A DNA stretch of 6,017 nt from Syntrophaceae bacterium UBA1411 (GCA_002304995.1 DBPV01000139.1:1-6017), one strand, 5' to 3'; shown: positions 1-5,814, counted from the first letter of the stretch. Numbers and translations are program-made. The notes: generated by a model not told the origin, from the letters alone.

Positions 1-124
1 TTACGCTTTATCTGAATTATTTTTGAAACATTGGGACGTAGTACACTTTTAACTTCAACCTGCCTTCACGCTTAAGGCATTGCGCTGGTTGCTGAATGGA
101 CGTCAGATTAACGCCCACCTGCAA
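1..124. other. AT-rich intergenic end of the window
   Basis: No complete gene is visible here. The first 55 or so bases are clearly more AT-rich than the rest of the window. Plus-strand frame 2 is open from the left edge to a TAA at 50-52 (16 codons). It could be the C-terminal tail of a plus-strand gene lying to the left, convergent with the amidohydrolase, but 16 codons cannot establish this. An inverted repeat at 61-79 sits between that possible stop and the amidohydrolase stop. Confidence 0.5.
61..79. repeat. Small inverted repeat downstream of the amidohydrolase gene
   Basis: TGCCTT (61-66) and AAGGCA (74-79) form a perfect 6-bp stem around a 7-nt loop. An outer CAACC/GGTTG pair (56-60 and 87-91) could extend it across a bulge. 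The position, after the amidohydrolase stop and before a possible convergent gene end, would suit a bidirectional terminator. Neither strand has a T-run directly after the stem, so intrinsic termination is not well supported. Confidence 0.3.
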
Positions 125-1894
125 TCAGGCTTGGTCGCTTTCGCTTTTCTTTTCGTGGACGATTTTTCCGTTCACAAAAGTCATCAGCGCTTTTGCCTCT
201 TTGATGGCGTCGGCGGAAACCGTGTAGAAGTCCCGATCCCAGACGACCATGTCGGCCCGTTTCCCTTTTTCCAGAGAGCCGATTTCTTTTTCCTGAAAGC
301 CCGCATAGGCGCTTCCCATCGTCTGCATTTTCAGGGCGTCCGAAATCGAAACGCTTTCCGACGCATCCAGGCGGTAGCCGCCCTCGGTCGTCCGTTTGGA
401 AGCCTGCCACAGCGCGATTTGCGGCTGGTATAACGGAAAGGCCGGCGGATCGGCGCCCAGGGCAACGGGAATTCCCGCCTGGAGATAGCTCCGGAGCGGA
501 ATGGCTTTTTCCTTGTTCCTCATCATCCATTTATCGCCCCAGGAATAAATGAATTGCGGATGCGTGGACACGACAACGTTCTGCCGGCTCATCCGTTCCA
601 GAGAAGCGGCCTGCGGGCGGATGGCATGCTCGATGCGGTGCCGGGCGTCGCCGCGGCGGTAATCGTTTTGCGCCGCCTTCAGCGCATCGAGAAAGATATC
701 GACGGCCTGGTCGCCCACCGCGTGGACGCTGATCTGCTGATCCGCCCGGTGAAAGAGCCTGACCATGGCCCGGACATCTTCCGGCGAGTGAAGCGGCAAT
801 GCGCGGGGGTTCATGTACCAGAGGGTCGTCATGCCCGAACCGTCAATGGCGAACTTCAGCCCGCCCCACAGATCGGCAAAAAGCGCCGGCTGCTCTTTGC
901 GCAATTCAAAGAAATCGCGCACGGATGAATCCGGCTGCGGATCTTTTCCCGAAAAGAGGTCGTTCATGACGCTTGTGGCTTCCCTGAGATTGGCCAGGTA
1001 GGGCCAGATTTTGATCCGGGTGGGGAGCGCCCCTGTCTGGACCAGGTTAATGTAAGCTTTGGCGAATTGATTGGCGCCGATTTCCGAAATCATAAAAAAG
1101 TTGTCGTGGATCGTGGTCACGCCTTCCCGGGCGTAGAGATTTGCCGCATGAAGAATACATTCCCGCGCATCCTCATCGCTCAGGGCCGGCATGTGCTTGC
1201 GCACCAGGTAAAGGGCGGGATAATGAATGAGCAGCCCCGTCGGTTCTTTTCCGAAAGTCGAAAGGGCGATTTTGCTTCCGGGCGGACTCTTGGTATTGCC
1301 GTCGATGCCGGATATTTTGAGAGCCAGGGAATTGGCAAAGCCCCACTGACCGGTTGTGTGCGTGACCAGCATCGGATGATCGCCGCTTACTTTATCCAGG
1401 TCCTCTTTGGTGAGAAAGGACAGGGAAAAGCTTTCGATTCCCCAGGCCACGATCCACTGCCCCTTGGGCAGATTTTGCGCTTTGCGGGCCAGCGCCGCGA
1501 GCACGTCCTCCTTCGCGTCCATCCCCTGAAGCTTCACCCAGCGCTTCGATTCCCTGAGGCCGAAGGGCGGCAAATGGGCGTGGGAGTCGATCAGTCCCGG
1601 CGTGAGCGTCTTTCCCAGGAGATCGACGACCTTTGTTTCATGGCCGATATAACGGGCGATCTTCTCCGTGTCCCCCGCATCGAGAATTCTGCCGCGCTGG
1701 ACGGCAAGCGCCTGAACGATGGATTTCTGCCGATCGACGGTAATGATTTTTCCGTTTTTCAGCACCAGATCGGCGGTGGGCTCCGCCGCCTGAATTTGCG
1801 GAATACCGGGAAGGAAGGCGGCGCCGGCAACAACGGCGGAGATTTGAATGAACTTTCTTCTGCTGATGGGCCTGGAGTTCGCATCCGACGTCAT
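125..1894 (-). CDS. Tat-exported amidohydrolase, YtcJ/NfdA-like (amidohydrolase family 3)
   Basis: Predicted metal-dependent hydrolase of 589 residues acting on an unidentified amide-type substrate. The N-terminus has a twin-arginine signal: SRRKFI at residues 11-16, then a short hydrophobic stretch and a likely cleavage after IQA near residue 37, so export across the membrane is predicted. The TIM-barrel metal-site residues of the family are visible: HxH in DSHAH (H105, H107), a lysine in LKFAIDG (K347), H391 in SVHAVGD, H423 in RHRIEHA and D482 in LGADPP. The C-terminal part returns to the beta-sandwich with GSLEKGKRADMVVWD, typical of this superfamily. Length is close to or slightly above the family norm. 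The ATG at 1892-1894 is preferred over the GTG at 1898-1900 because the Shine-Dalgarno lies 8 nt from the ATG but only 2 nt from the GTG. It has its own strong promoter. Family assignment is firm; the substrate is unknown. NfdA deformylates N-substituted formamides, but most YtcJ relatives are uncharacterised. Confidence 0.93.
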   Translation of the reverse strand: MTSDANSRPISRRKFIQISAVVAGAAFLPGIPQIQAAEPTADLVLKNGKIITVDRQKSIVQALAVQRGRILDAGDTEKIARYIGHETKVVDLLGKTLTPGLIDSHAHLPPFGLRESKRWVKLQGMDAKEDVLAALARKAQNLPKGQWIVAWGIESFSLSFLTKEDLDKVSGDHPMLVTHTTGQWGFANSLALKISGIDGNTKSPPGSKIALSTFGKEPTGLLIHYPALYLVRKHMPALSDEDARECILHAANLYAREGVTTIHDNFFMISEIGANQFAKAYINLVQTGALPTRIKIWPYLANLREATSVMNDLFSGKDPQPDSSVRDFFELRKEQPALFADLWGGLKFAIDGSGMTTLWYMNPRALPLHSPEDVRAMVRLFHRADQQISVHAVGDQAVDIFLDALKAAQNDYRRGDARHRIEHAIRPQAASLERMSRQNVVVSTHPQFIYSWGDKWMMRNKEKAIPLRSYLQAGIPVALGADPPAFPLYQPQIALWQASKRTTEGGYRLDASESVSISDALKMQTMGSAYAGFQEKEIGSLEKGKRADMVVWDRDFYTVSADAIKEAKALMTFVNGKIVHEKKSESDQA

Positions 1895-1902
1895 ACGCAC
1901 GG

Positions 1903-1909
1903 CTCCTTT
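1903..1909 (-). promoter_or_regulatory. Ribosome binding site that fixes the amidohydrolase start
   Basis: On the minus strand this reads AAAGGAG. It is 8 nt from the ATG at 1894 and only 2 nt from the in-frame GTG at 1900, which argues for the ATG and a protein two residues shorter than the longest reading frame. Confidence 0.75.
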
Positions 1910-1938
1910 ACCGGATCGACGAATAGTCGTTTTTCTGA

Positions 1939-1967
1939 AGTATAGGCCGCGGAAAAAGATGTGTCAA
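1939..1967 (-). promoter_or_regulatory. Near-consensus sigma70 promoter for the amidohydrolase
   Basis: On the minus strand the -35 box is TTGACA (1962-1967, a perfect match) and the -10 box is TATACT (1939-1944, five of six), with an exactly 17-nt spacer. Transcription would start near 1932, giving a leader of about 38 nt before the ATG. The 21 bases upstream of the -35 (1968-1988) are 16/21 A/T and carry a phased direct repeat, which could act as an UP element or regulator site. A small dyad, CGAC/GTCG (1917-1920 and 1926-1929), lies just downstream of the predicted start. Confidence 0.8.
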
Positions 1968-1968
1968 G

Positions 1969-1988
1969 AAATTGAACAAAAATTGAAC
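1969..1988 (-). repeat. Two 9-bp direct repeats phased at 11 bp, upstream of the -35 box
   Basis: The minus strand reads GTTCAATTT twice, at 1980-1988 and 1969-1977, with a start-to-start distance of 11 bp, about one helical turn. The second copy ends one base before the -35 box. Identical copies on one helix face next to a promoter are what a tandem activator or repressor site, or an UP element contacted by the RNA polymerase alpha subunit, would look like. The regulator is unknown, and chance in an AT-rich stretch is possible. Confidence 0.55.
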
Positions 1989-2017
1989 GCCCCTCGATTC
2001 CGGAGGAGACGTCATGG

Positions 2018-2030
2018 GCCGTCTGACGGC
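2018..2030. repeat. 13-bp perfect palindrome between the MutS-like and amidohydrolase genes
   Basis: GCCGTC and GACGGC flank a single central T. As RNA it would fold as a 4-bp GCCG/CGGC stem with a 5-nt loop. It starts 7 bp past the MutS-like stop codon and about 50 bp upstream of the amidohydrolase -35 box. It may help end the upstream transcript or be an operator. No T-run follows it on the minus strand, so it is a poor intrinsic terminator. A very similar palindrome is at 5771-5783. Confidence 0.45.
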
Positions 2031-2036
2031 TGACGC

Positions 2037-3851
2037 TCAGGGGGAAGACTCTTCGCGGCATTCCATCCGCGTGTCTTCAACCGGATAAAGCCGTTGCGCT
2101 ATTTCTTCCCGCAGATAGCTTTGCAGCGCGTCCGGCGTGATGCCCATGGCTTCCGCCTGAATGTGGCCGTAGCTTTTTTCTTTGGCATTTCTCAGGATTC
2201 TGAAGGTTGTTTCCATACCGCTTTCGCTTTGCCGGACTTCCGCGCCCAGATTGGCGGCTCCCGGCAGCCGGCCCGCTTCGACCATATCGGCGATTTCATG
2301 CTTGTGCGTGGTAAAATAAGCCGTCACGCCTTTTTGACTTAAATACTCCAGAACGATCTTCGTTCGTTTGACCGACTCCTCATGATCCGTTCCGTTGGCA
2401 AATTCGTCGAAGAAAACGACGGAATAAGGGGTCATGCGGGGCTGCCCCGCCGCGGGACGGGAAAACCGGGCGATTCTTTTTAATTCCGTCAGATATAGCC
2501 CCGTGCCCTCGGCCGTATTGTCTTCGGTATTGAAAGAGGTGAAGATCGCGTCAATGAGGCTCAGCTCGGCCTGATCGGCGGGCAGCGCCATGCCCAGATG
2601 GGCCAGCCAGTACATCTGCCCCACCTGCCGGAGGTAGGTCGTCTTGCCGCCGTTGTTCGGGCCTGTAATCACAAAGAGGTTATGGTCCCTGTCCGACAGG
2701 ATATCGTTGCCGACAATATGATCGGCTTGCAGACGCTCCATCAGCGACGTATTGCGGGCGTTCGTCACGGAAGCTCTGATGGCTCTTTTGTCCAGGAGGA
2801 CGGGCAGGGTCACGGCAAAGCCGTCCGCCTTCCATTTTCGCTGCAGCGCCGCGGCGCCAAGATAAAAACTCAACTCTGCCGACAAATCTCCGATCGCCAG
2901 TTGCGGAATGCGGGAATAAACCGCCTCGTTCACGAGCAGAAGCCAGTATTCCATCAAATCTCCGTATCGTTTCCGCTCGTTTTTCCCCCACGTTTCCAGG
3001 GTGATGCCGGCAAGATTGAAGCTGAATATTTCTTTGTGCCAGATGTCGAGTTTGGCTTTCATGGTCGCAAGCAGATTGACGGCCCCGGCTTCATCGTTGA
3101 GAAATTGCGCATAGGGATCTTCGGTAAGCATCTTTTCCGTGGCTTCGAGAAGAATCCTGTTTCGCTTGTAAAACTCCCTTCGCGATCCCACGGCGCTGAG
3201 CGACGTCAGATAATCCATGTTGTCGTCGATGGCGTCGCCCACGCCGTAAGGAACATAGATGTCCCGGAGAAACCTCTCGGCTTCGCCAAATTTCGTATCC
3301 GCGTCGAACCGGTCGCCCAGGTCTTTTATGCGTTTCAGGCGTCGGGAAAGGGGCTTTTGCATTTTGCGGATGCTGGAAACAAATTCCATGATGTTGGCCG
3401 CATCCTGAAGAGATTTCAGACCGTTGACGGCGCTCCGATAGCGCTCGTCGTACAGGCAGGTATCCAGGCTGGACTTGACGGCAAGGACCTGCCGCCACAA
3501 GGCTTCGCTGTTCTGCAGCTCGAAAATCGTTTCCTGCCGTTTGCCGATCTCCTCTTTATCGCCGGCCGGATGATGAAAGAGGCTTTCAATGTATTCTCTG
3601 TCGCTGACCCTGCTTTTTTCATACGGCCGGGGAACCGCGGTGAAAACCGCATTCAGGACTGTGCCGATGCCGAGATCATGAAAGGCTTCCGGATTGGAAA
3701 GAACAAAGCGTTCACCGCCATCTGCGGCCTTTCCGCGATTCAGACAGGCTTCGCTTTCCTCCAAAGCATAAAGATCCTCGCGCGGCGTGAAATCCTGAAG
3801 ATAATGCAGAATCCTGGAGGCGGTATTCTTTAACTGGTGCTTAAGCATCAT
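2037..3851 (-). CDS. MutS-related ATPase lacking the mismatch-binding domain
   Basis: A 604-residue protein of the MutS superfamily. Residues 65-300 match the MutS core/lever region (a segment like LFHHPAGDKEEIGKRQETIF at about 91-110 resembles the start of MutS domain III). Residues 320-580 form the ABC-type ATPase: Walker A GPNNGGKTT at 397-405, the signature-helix region near 449-457 (EGTGLYLTEL), Walker B VVFFDEF at 478-484 followed by ANGTD, and the switch histidine in TTHKHEI at 514-520. All catalytic ATPase elements look intact. The N-terminal mismatch-recognition and connector domains of classical MutS (about 850 residues) are absent, as is the C-terminal Smr nuclease of MutS2. No membrane segment is evident. 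It therefore belongs with the uncharacterised short MutS-like proteins and should not be called a mismatch repair MutS. Two adjacent ATGs (3851, 3848) are both possible; AAAGG and AGGA lie 9 and 4 nt from the first. Its role, perhaps recognition of branched DNA, is inference. Confidence 0.9.
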   Translation of the reverse strand: MMLKHQLKNTASRILHYLQDFTPREDLYALEESEACLNRGKAADGGERFVLSNPEAFHDLGIGTVLNAVFTAVPRPYEKSRVSDREYIESLFHHPAGDKEEIGKRQETIFELQNSEALWRQVLAVKSSLDTCLYDERYRSAVNGLKSLQDAANIMEFVSSIRKMQKPLSRRLKRIKDLGDRFDADTKFGEAERFLRDIYVPYGVGDAIDDNMDYLTSLSAVGSRREFYKRNRILLEATEKMLTEDPYAQFLNDEAGAVNLLATMKAKLDIWHKEIFSFNLAGITLETWGKNERKRYGDLMEYWLLLVNEAVYSRIPQLAIGDLSAELSFYLGAAALQRKWKADGFAVTLPVLLDKRAIRASVTNARNTSLMERLQADHIVGNDILSDRDHNLFVITGPNNGGKTTYLRQVGQMYWLAHLGMALPADQAELSLIDAIFTSFNTEDNTAEGTGLYLTELKRIARFSRPAAGQPRMTPYSVVFFDEFANGTDHEESVKRTKIVLEYLSQKGVTAYFTTHKHEIADMVEAGRLPGAANLGAEVRQSESGMETTFRILRNAKEKSYGHIQAEAMGITPDALQSYLREEIAQRLYPVEDTRMECREESSP

Positions 3852-3877
3852 CGTGTCCTGCCTTTCATCACGAAGGG

Positions 3878-3907
3878 GCGGAAAATCAGTTTTTTCTTTT
3901 CTTCCGC
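3878..3907 (-). repeat. Hairpin in the leader of the MutS-like gene
   Basis: GCGGAA (3878-3883) pairs with TTCCGC (3902-3907), with further A/T pairing possible inside across a one-base bulge. The stem ends 12 nt before the Shine-Dalgarno region on the minus strand. It may be a leader structure. The purine-rich loop makes a terminator unlikely. Confidence 0.25.
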
Positions 3908-3999
3908 GGAGGCTTTATCTCAAAGACCGCCGATCGCCGTTCCGGAGCGCCCGTTATCGTCTGCGGCCGGCCTCTTCCCGTTTCTTCCGGTGGGCCATA

Positions 4000-4022
4000 T
4001 GCCGCCGGAGTGCTCTGCGGCA
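4000..4022 (-). terminator. GC-rich hairpin after the acyl-CoA dehydrogenase gene, possible weak terminator
   Basis: TGCCGC (4000-4005) and GCGGCA (4017-4022) form a perfect 6-bp stem; inside the 11-nt loop, GAG and CTC are also complementary but too close together to pair fully. It begins 38 bp beyond the dehydrogenase stop. There is no T-run on the minus strand after the stem, so rho-independent termination is doubtful. It could act as a 3' end stabiliser or a rho-dependent pause site. Confidence 0.25.
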
Positions 4023-4036
4023 CACTTTTCCGGCAG

Positions 4037-4064
4037 ATTACAGGTGTTCCCCGCGCTTTGCTAA
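4037..4064 (-). promoter_or_regulatory. Weak candidate promoter for the MutS-like gene
   Basis: On the minus strand a TTAGCA -35 (4059-4064, four of six) is followed after 16 nt by TGTAAT (4037-4042, five of six). It overlaps the dehydrogenase stop codon and would give a leader of about 180 nt containing both hairpins of the gap. A box pair of this quality can occur by chance. Confidence 0.25.
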
Positions 4065-5590
4065 AACATGTCCTGGGGCGCCGCCCAGTCGGGAATGTAA
4101 CGGTAATACTCCGGCGCGTGAGCCTGCTGAAGGCCGGCCAGGGTGACCCGGGCGAGCGCAATGCCCTGGCGGGTGCGGTAGAGGCCTGCCCACCCCCGGG
4201 CTTCCAGGGCTTCGAGGTATTTTTTCAGGTCCGCGTCGCTTGCCTCGAGCCACTCCCGGATGTCGTCCATCGTCATGTGCAGTCCCGGATTGACCCGGTA
4301 ATTTTCGGCCAGAACCGCAAGGACATCCGCTTCGCTGCGGGCGGCAACCCGCGCCGGCGGCTTCCCGACCGGCAGGGGAACCTTGAGGTCCGGATCGATC
4401 ATCCGCTGCGGGGCTTTCAAATCGTCCTTCATCCGTTTGGTGCCCTGGCGATAGATGAGCAGCTTCAGCACTTCCGAGGTTCCGGCCGCAATCTGCGTCA
4501 GCTTGGCGTCCTGCATGATGCGCTGCACGGGATAAATTTTCAGGGCGCCGTTTCCGCCCATGCACTGGATGGCTTCGAGCGCCGTTTCCATGAGCGAATC
4601 CGCCGCGAAGAGCTTGGAGACGGCGGCTTCCACCGGAATTTCGCGTCCCAGGTCGATGCAGTGGCAGGCATAGTACATCATCACCCGGCTTAAGCAGAGC
4701 TTCGAAATCATCTCCGCGAGTTTGAACTGGTTCGTGGCGATATCGCCGGTGGGACGGCCGAACTGCAAACGTCTTTCCAGATGCTGCTTGGCGTAGCGGA
4801 TGCACTCGCGCATCAGGCCCAGAATCGGCGCGGCGTTCAAAATCCTTTCAACGTTGAGGCCGCCCATCATGATCTTCCATCCGTCGCCTTCGTTTCCCAG
4901 GCGGTTGAATGCCGGAATCCTGGCCTGATCAAAGGTCAGGTTGCCGTTGTAATTGCCGAACATGCCGATCATGTCGTTGACCTTCTCGACATGGAAGCCG
5001 GGCGCGCCTTTTTCCACGACAAAAGCGCTCAGGTGCCGGTAAGCCGCCCGGTCTTCCGGCTTCCCGCTGGTCCGGAAATAGCACAGATAGAGATCGGCGG
5101 CCGCCGCGGTCGTTTGAAACCGCTTTTTCCCGTTGATGATATAGTCGTCGCCGGCGCGCACGGCCGTCGACTCGATGGAGGCGATATCGGAGCCCGCGTA
5201 GGGCTCCGTCATGGTGATGCAGCCCAGCAGCTCTCCTTTGGCCATGGCGGGCAGCCACTTTTGTTTTTGCTCCTCGCTGCCGTTGTGCAGAAGCTGCGTC
5301 GCGCTTCCGAACATGGTTGTGCCCAGGGGGCCGACCACGCCGGCGCGGGCGGCTTCCTCGTTCAGAATCGCCGCGCCCGTCACGCCCCAGTCTTCAAAAT
5401 GTCCGCCGTATTTTTTCGGGACCAGCGCGCCGAACCAGTCCCGGCCGGCCATCAGCCTTGTCGCCTCGCGCGCCAATTCATTTTTGGCGATGCTGCGCAT
5501 GCCGACCGGCATCAGGACTTCGTCCACAAATTTCGCGGCCTCCTCGGCCAGCCTGATCTGCGCTTCATTCCACCACGGAAAAGTATCCAT
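4061..5590 (-). CDS. Acyl-CoA dehydrogenase with C-terminal winged-helix-like extension
   Basis: Predicted FAD-dependent oxidation of an acyl-CoA to the 2-enoyl-CoA, passing electrons to electron-transfer flavoprotein; the acyl substrate cannot be told from sequence. Of 509 residues, about 1-388 form the usual three-part fold: N-terminal helices, the central beta domain with the family signature MTEPYAGSD (127-135), and a C-terminal helical domain with RRLQFGRPTG (273-282) and MGGNG (344-348). The usual catalytic Glu of the YEGTS motif is replaced (IAAGTSE, A369). E248 in the NVERIL segment lies where isovaleryl- and long-chain acyl-CoA dehydrogenases carry their alternative base. Residues 389-509 are extra to a normal 380-400-residue enzyme: a charged linker, a helix-turn-helix-like part with a beta-wing (about 420-490), and an aromatic tail (EYYRYIPDW). 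The ATG at 5588-5590 is chosen because AAAGGAAG lies just upstream (AGGA 6 nt away); the longer frame from 5644 adds 18 residues without a better site. No ETF or thiolase gene is adjacent. Confidence 0.93.
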   Translation of the reverse strand: MDTFPWWNEAQIRLAEEAAKFVDEVLMPVGMRSIAKNELAREATRLMAGRDWFGALVPKKYGGHFEDWGVTGAAILNEEAARAGVVGPLGTTMFGSATQLLHNGSEEQKQKWLPAMAKGELLGCITMTEPYAGSDIASIESTAVRAGDDYIINGKKRFQTTAAAADLYLCYFRTSGKPEDRAAYRHLSAFVVEKGAPGFHVEKVNDMIGMFGNYNGNLTFDQARIPAFNRLGNEGDGWKIMMGGLNVERILNAAPILGLMRECIRYAKQHLERRLQFGRPTGDIATNQFKLAEMISKLCLSRVMMYYACHCIDLGREIPVEAAVSKLFAADSLMETALEAIQCMGGNGALKIYPVQRIMQDAKLTQIAAGTSEVLKLLIYRQGTKRMKDDLKAPQRMIDPDLKVPLPVGKPPARVAARSEADVLAVLAENYRVNPGLHMTMDDIREWLEASDADLKKYLEALEARGWAGLYRTRQGIALARVTLAGLQQAHAPEYYRYIPDWAAPQDMF

Positions 5591-5596
5591 ATTTCT

Positions 5597-5602
5597 TCCT
5601 TT
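5597..5602 (-). promoter_or_regulatory. Ribosome binding site that fixes the dehydrogenase start
   Basis: On the minus strand this reads AAAGGA, ending 6 nt before the ATG at 5590. It supports the 509-residue protein over the upstream in-frame ATG at 5644. Confidence 0.75.
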
Positions 5603-5634
5603 CTGTTGTCTGTTCTGGGGTGCTGCCGTCTTTG

Positions 5635-5663
5635 CGCATAGCACACCCGGCGGGGCCGGTCAA
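5635..5663 (-). promoter_or_regulatory. Candidate promoter for the acyl-CoA dehydrogenase
   Basis: On the minus strand a TTGACC -35 (5658-5663, five of six) and a TATGCG -10 (5635-5640, three of six) are separated by exactly 17 nt. The -10 is preceded by TGC, an extended -10 element that can offset a poor hexamer. The leader would be about 38 nt. The perfect palindrome at 5672-5683 ends 8 bp upstream of the -35. The start at 5644 used by the longer frame would lie upstream of the predicted transcription start, agreeing with the shorter protein. Confidence 0.42.
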
Positions 5664-5671
5664 AGGGGGAA

Positions 5672-5683
5672 GCGGCATGCCGC
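5672..5683. repeat. 12-bp perfect palindrome in the divergent intergenic region
   Basis: GCGGCATGCCGC is fully self-complementary. Outer AAAGG (5662-5666) and CCTTT (5685-5689) can pair around it, with unequal bulges. It lies just upstream of the candidate dehydrogenase -35 and upstream of the patatin-like gene, a position suited to an operator for a dimeric regulator of either gene. TTTT at 5687-5690 follows on the plus strand, so a weak terminator is the alternative reading. Confidence 0.4.
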
Positions 5684-5770
5684 GCCTTTTCGTTCCCGGT
5701 TCTTTCGCGCCGCACCGCGCGCAGCCATAAAATATGATCTGGACAGATGGCCCCCGAATATGCTTTTTCT

Positions 5771-5783
5771 GCCTTCTGAAGGC
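5771..5783. repeat. 13-bp perfect palindrome upstream of the patatin-like gene
   Basis: GCCTTC and GAAGGC flank a central T, ending 31 bp before the patatin-like ATG. It differs from the palindrome at 2018-2030 at only two positions, one in each arm, and these keep the symmetry. The T-run TTTTT lies before rather than after it on the plus strand, so it is not a plus-strand terminator. An operator or a leader hairpin is possible. Confidence 0.45.
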
Positions 5784-5800
5784 GTCATCGACTAAGATTT

Positions 5801-5808
5801 GAGGGTGG
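5801..5808 (+). promoter_or_regulatory. Ribosome binding site of the patatin-like gene
   Basis: GAGGGTGG ends 6 nt before the ATG at 5815. An in-frame TGA at 5800-5802 with no start codon between it and the ATG makes 5815 the only reasonable start. No convincing sigma70 promoter was found upstream; the AT-rich patch at 5727-5738 has -10-like hexamers but no matching -35. Confidence 0.7.
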
Positions 5809-5814
5809 CTTGAA

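Larger units (their letters stand above)
3852..4060. other. Non-coding gap between the acyl-CoA dehydrogenase and MutS-like genes
   Basis: No convincing gene is seen in this 209-bp gap. A minus-strand reading frame crossing it (3886-4161) starts inside the dehydrogenase gene and is arginine/proline-rich, as expected of an out-of-frame reading of GC-rich DNA. The gap holds two possible hairpins (4000-4022 and 3878-3907), a weak promoter candidate and the MutS-like ribosome binding site (about 3856-3865). Confidence 0.6.

Noticed and set aside
2..52. Open plus-strand frame from the left edge to TAA at 50-52, possibly the tail of a gene to the left
   Set aside because: Sixteen codons are too few to judge; another plus-strand frame is also open to 26, and the composition is AT-rich unlike the genes of the window.
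56..118. Integron attC-like site suggested by TTTTAAC, the inverted repeat and ATTAACG
   Set aside because: The conserved RYYYAAC and GTTRRRY core boxes are not both present in the right order and no cassette-like gene or integrase is seen.
1067..1945. 292-codon plus-strand ORF opposite the amidohydrolase
   Set aside because: It is antisense to a gene with clear family motifs, matches no known fold by eye and has no good ribosome binding site.
2598..3833. 411-codon plus-strand ORF opposite the MutS-like gene
   Set aside because: Long antisense frames are common in GC-rich coding DNA; the opposite strand carries intact ATPase motifs over the same span.
3886..4161. 91-codon minus-strand ORF across the gap, ending in a basic PPRKKRKN tail
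   Set aside because: It begins inside the dehydrogenase gene in another frame, has no ribosome binding site at a later start and is arginine/proline-rich as out-of-frame GC-rich DNA tends to be.
5740..5764. TGGACA and TATGCT as a plus-strand promoter for the patatin-like gene
   Set aside because: The spacer is only 13 nt, too short for a sigma70 promoter.
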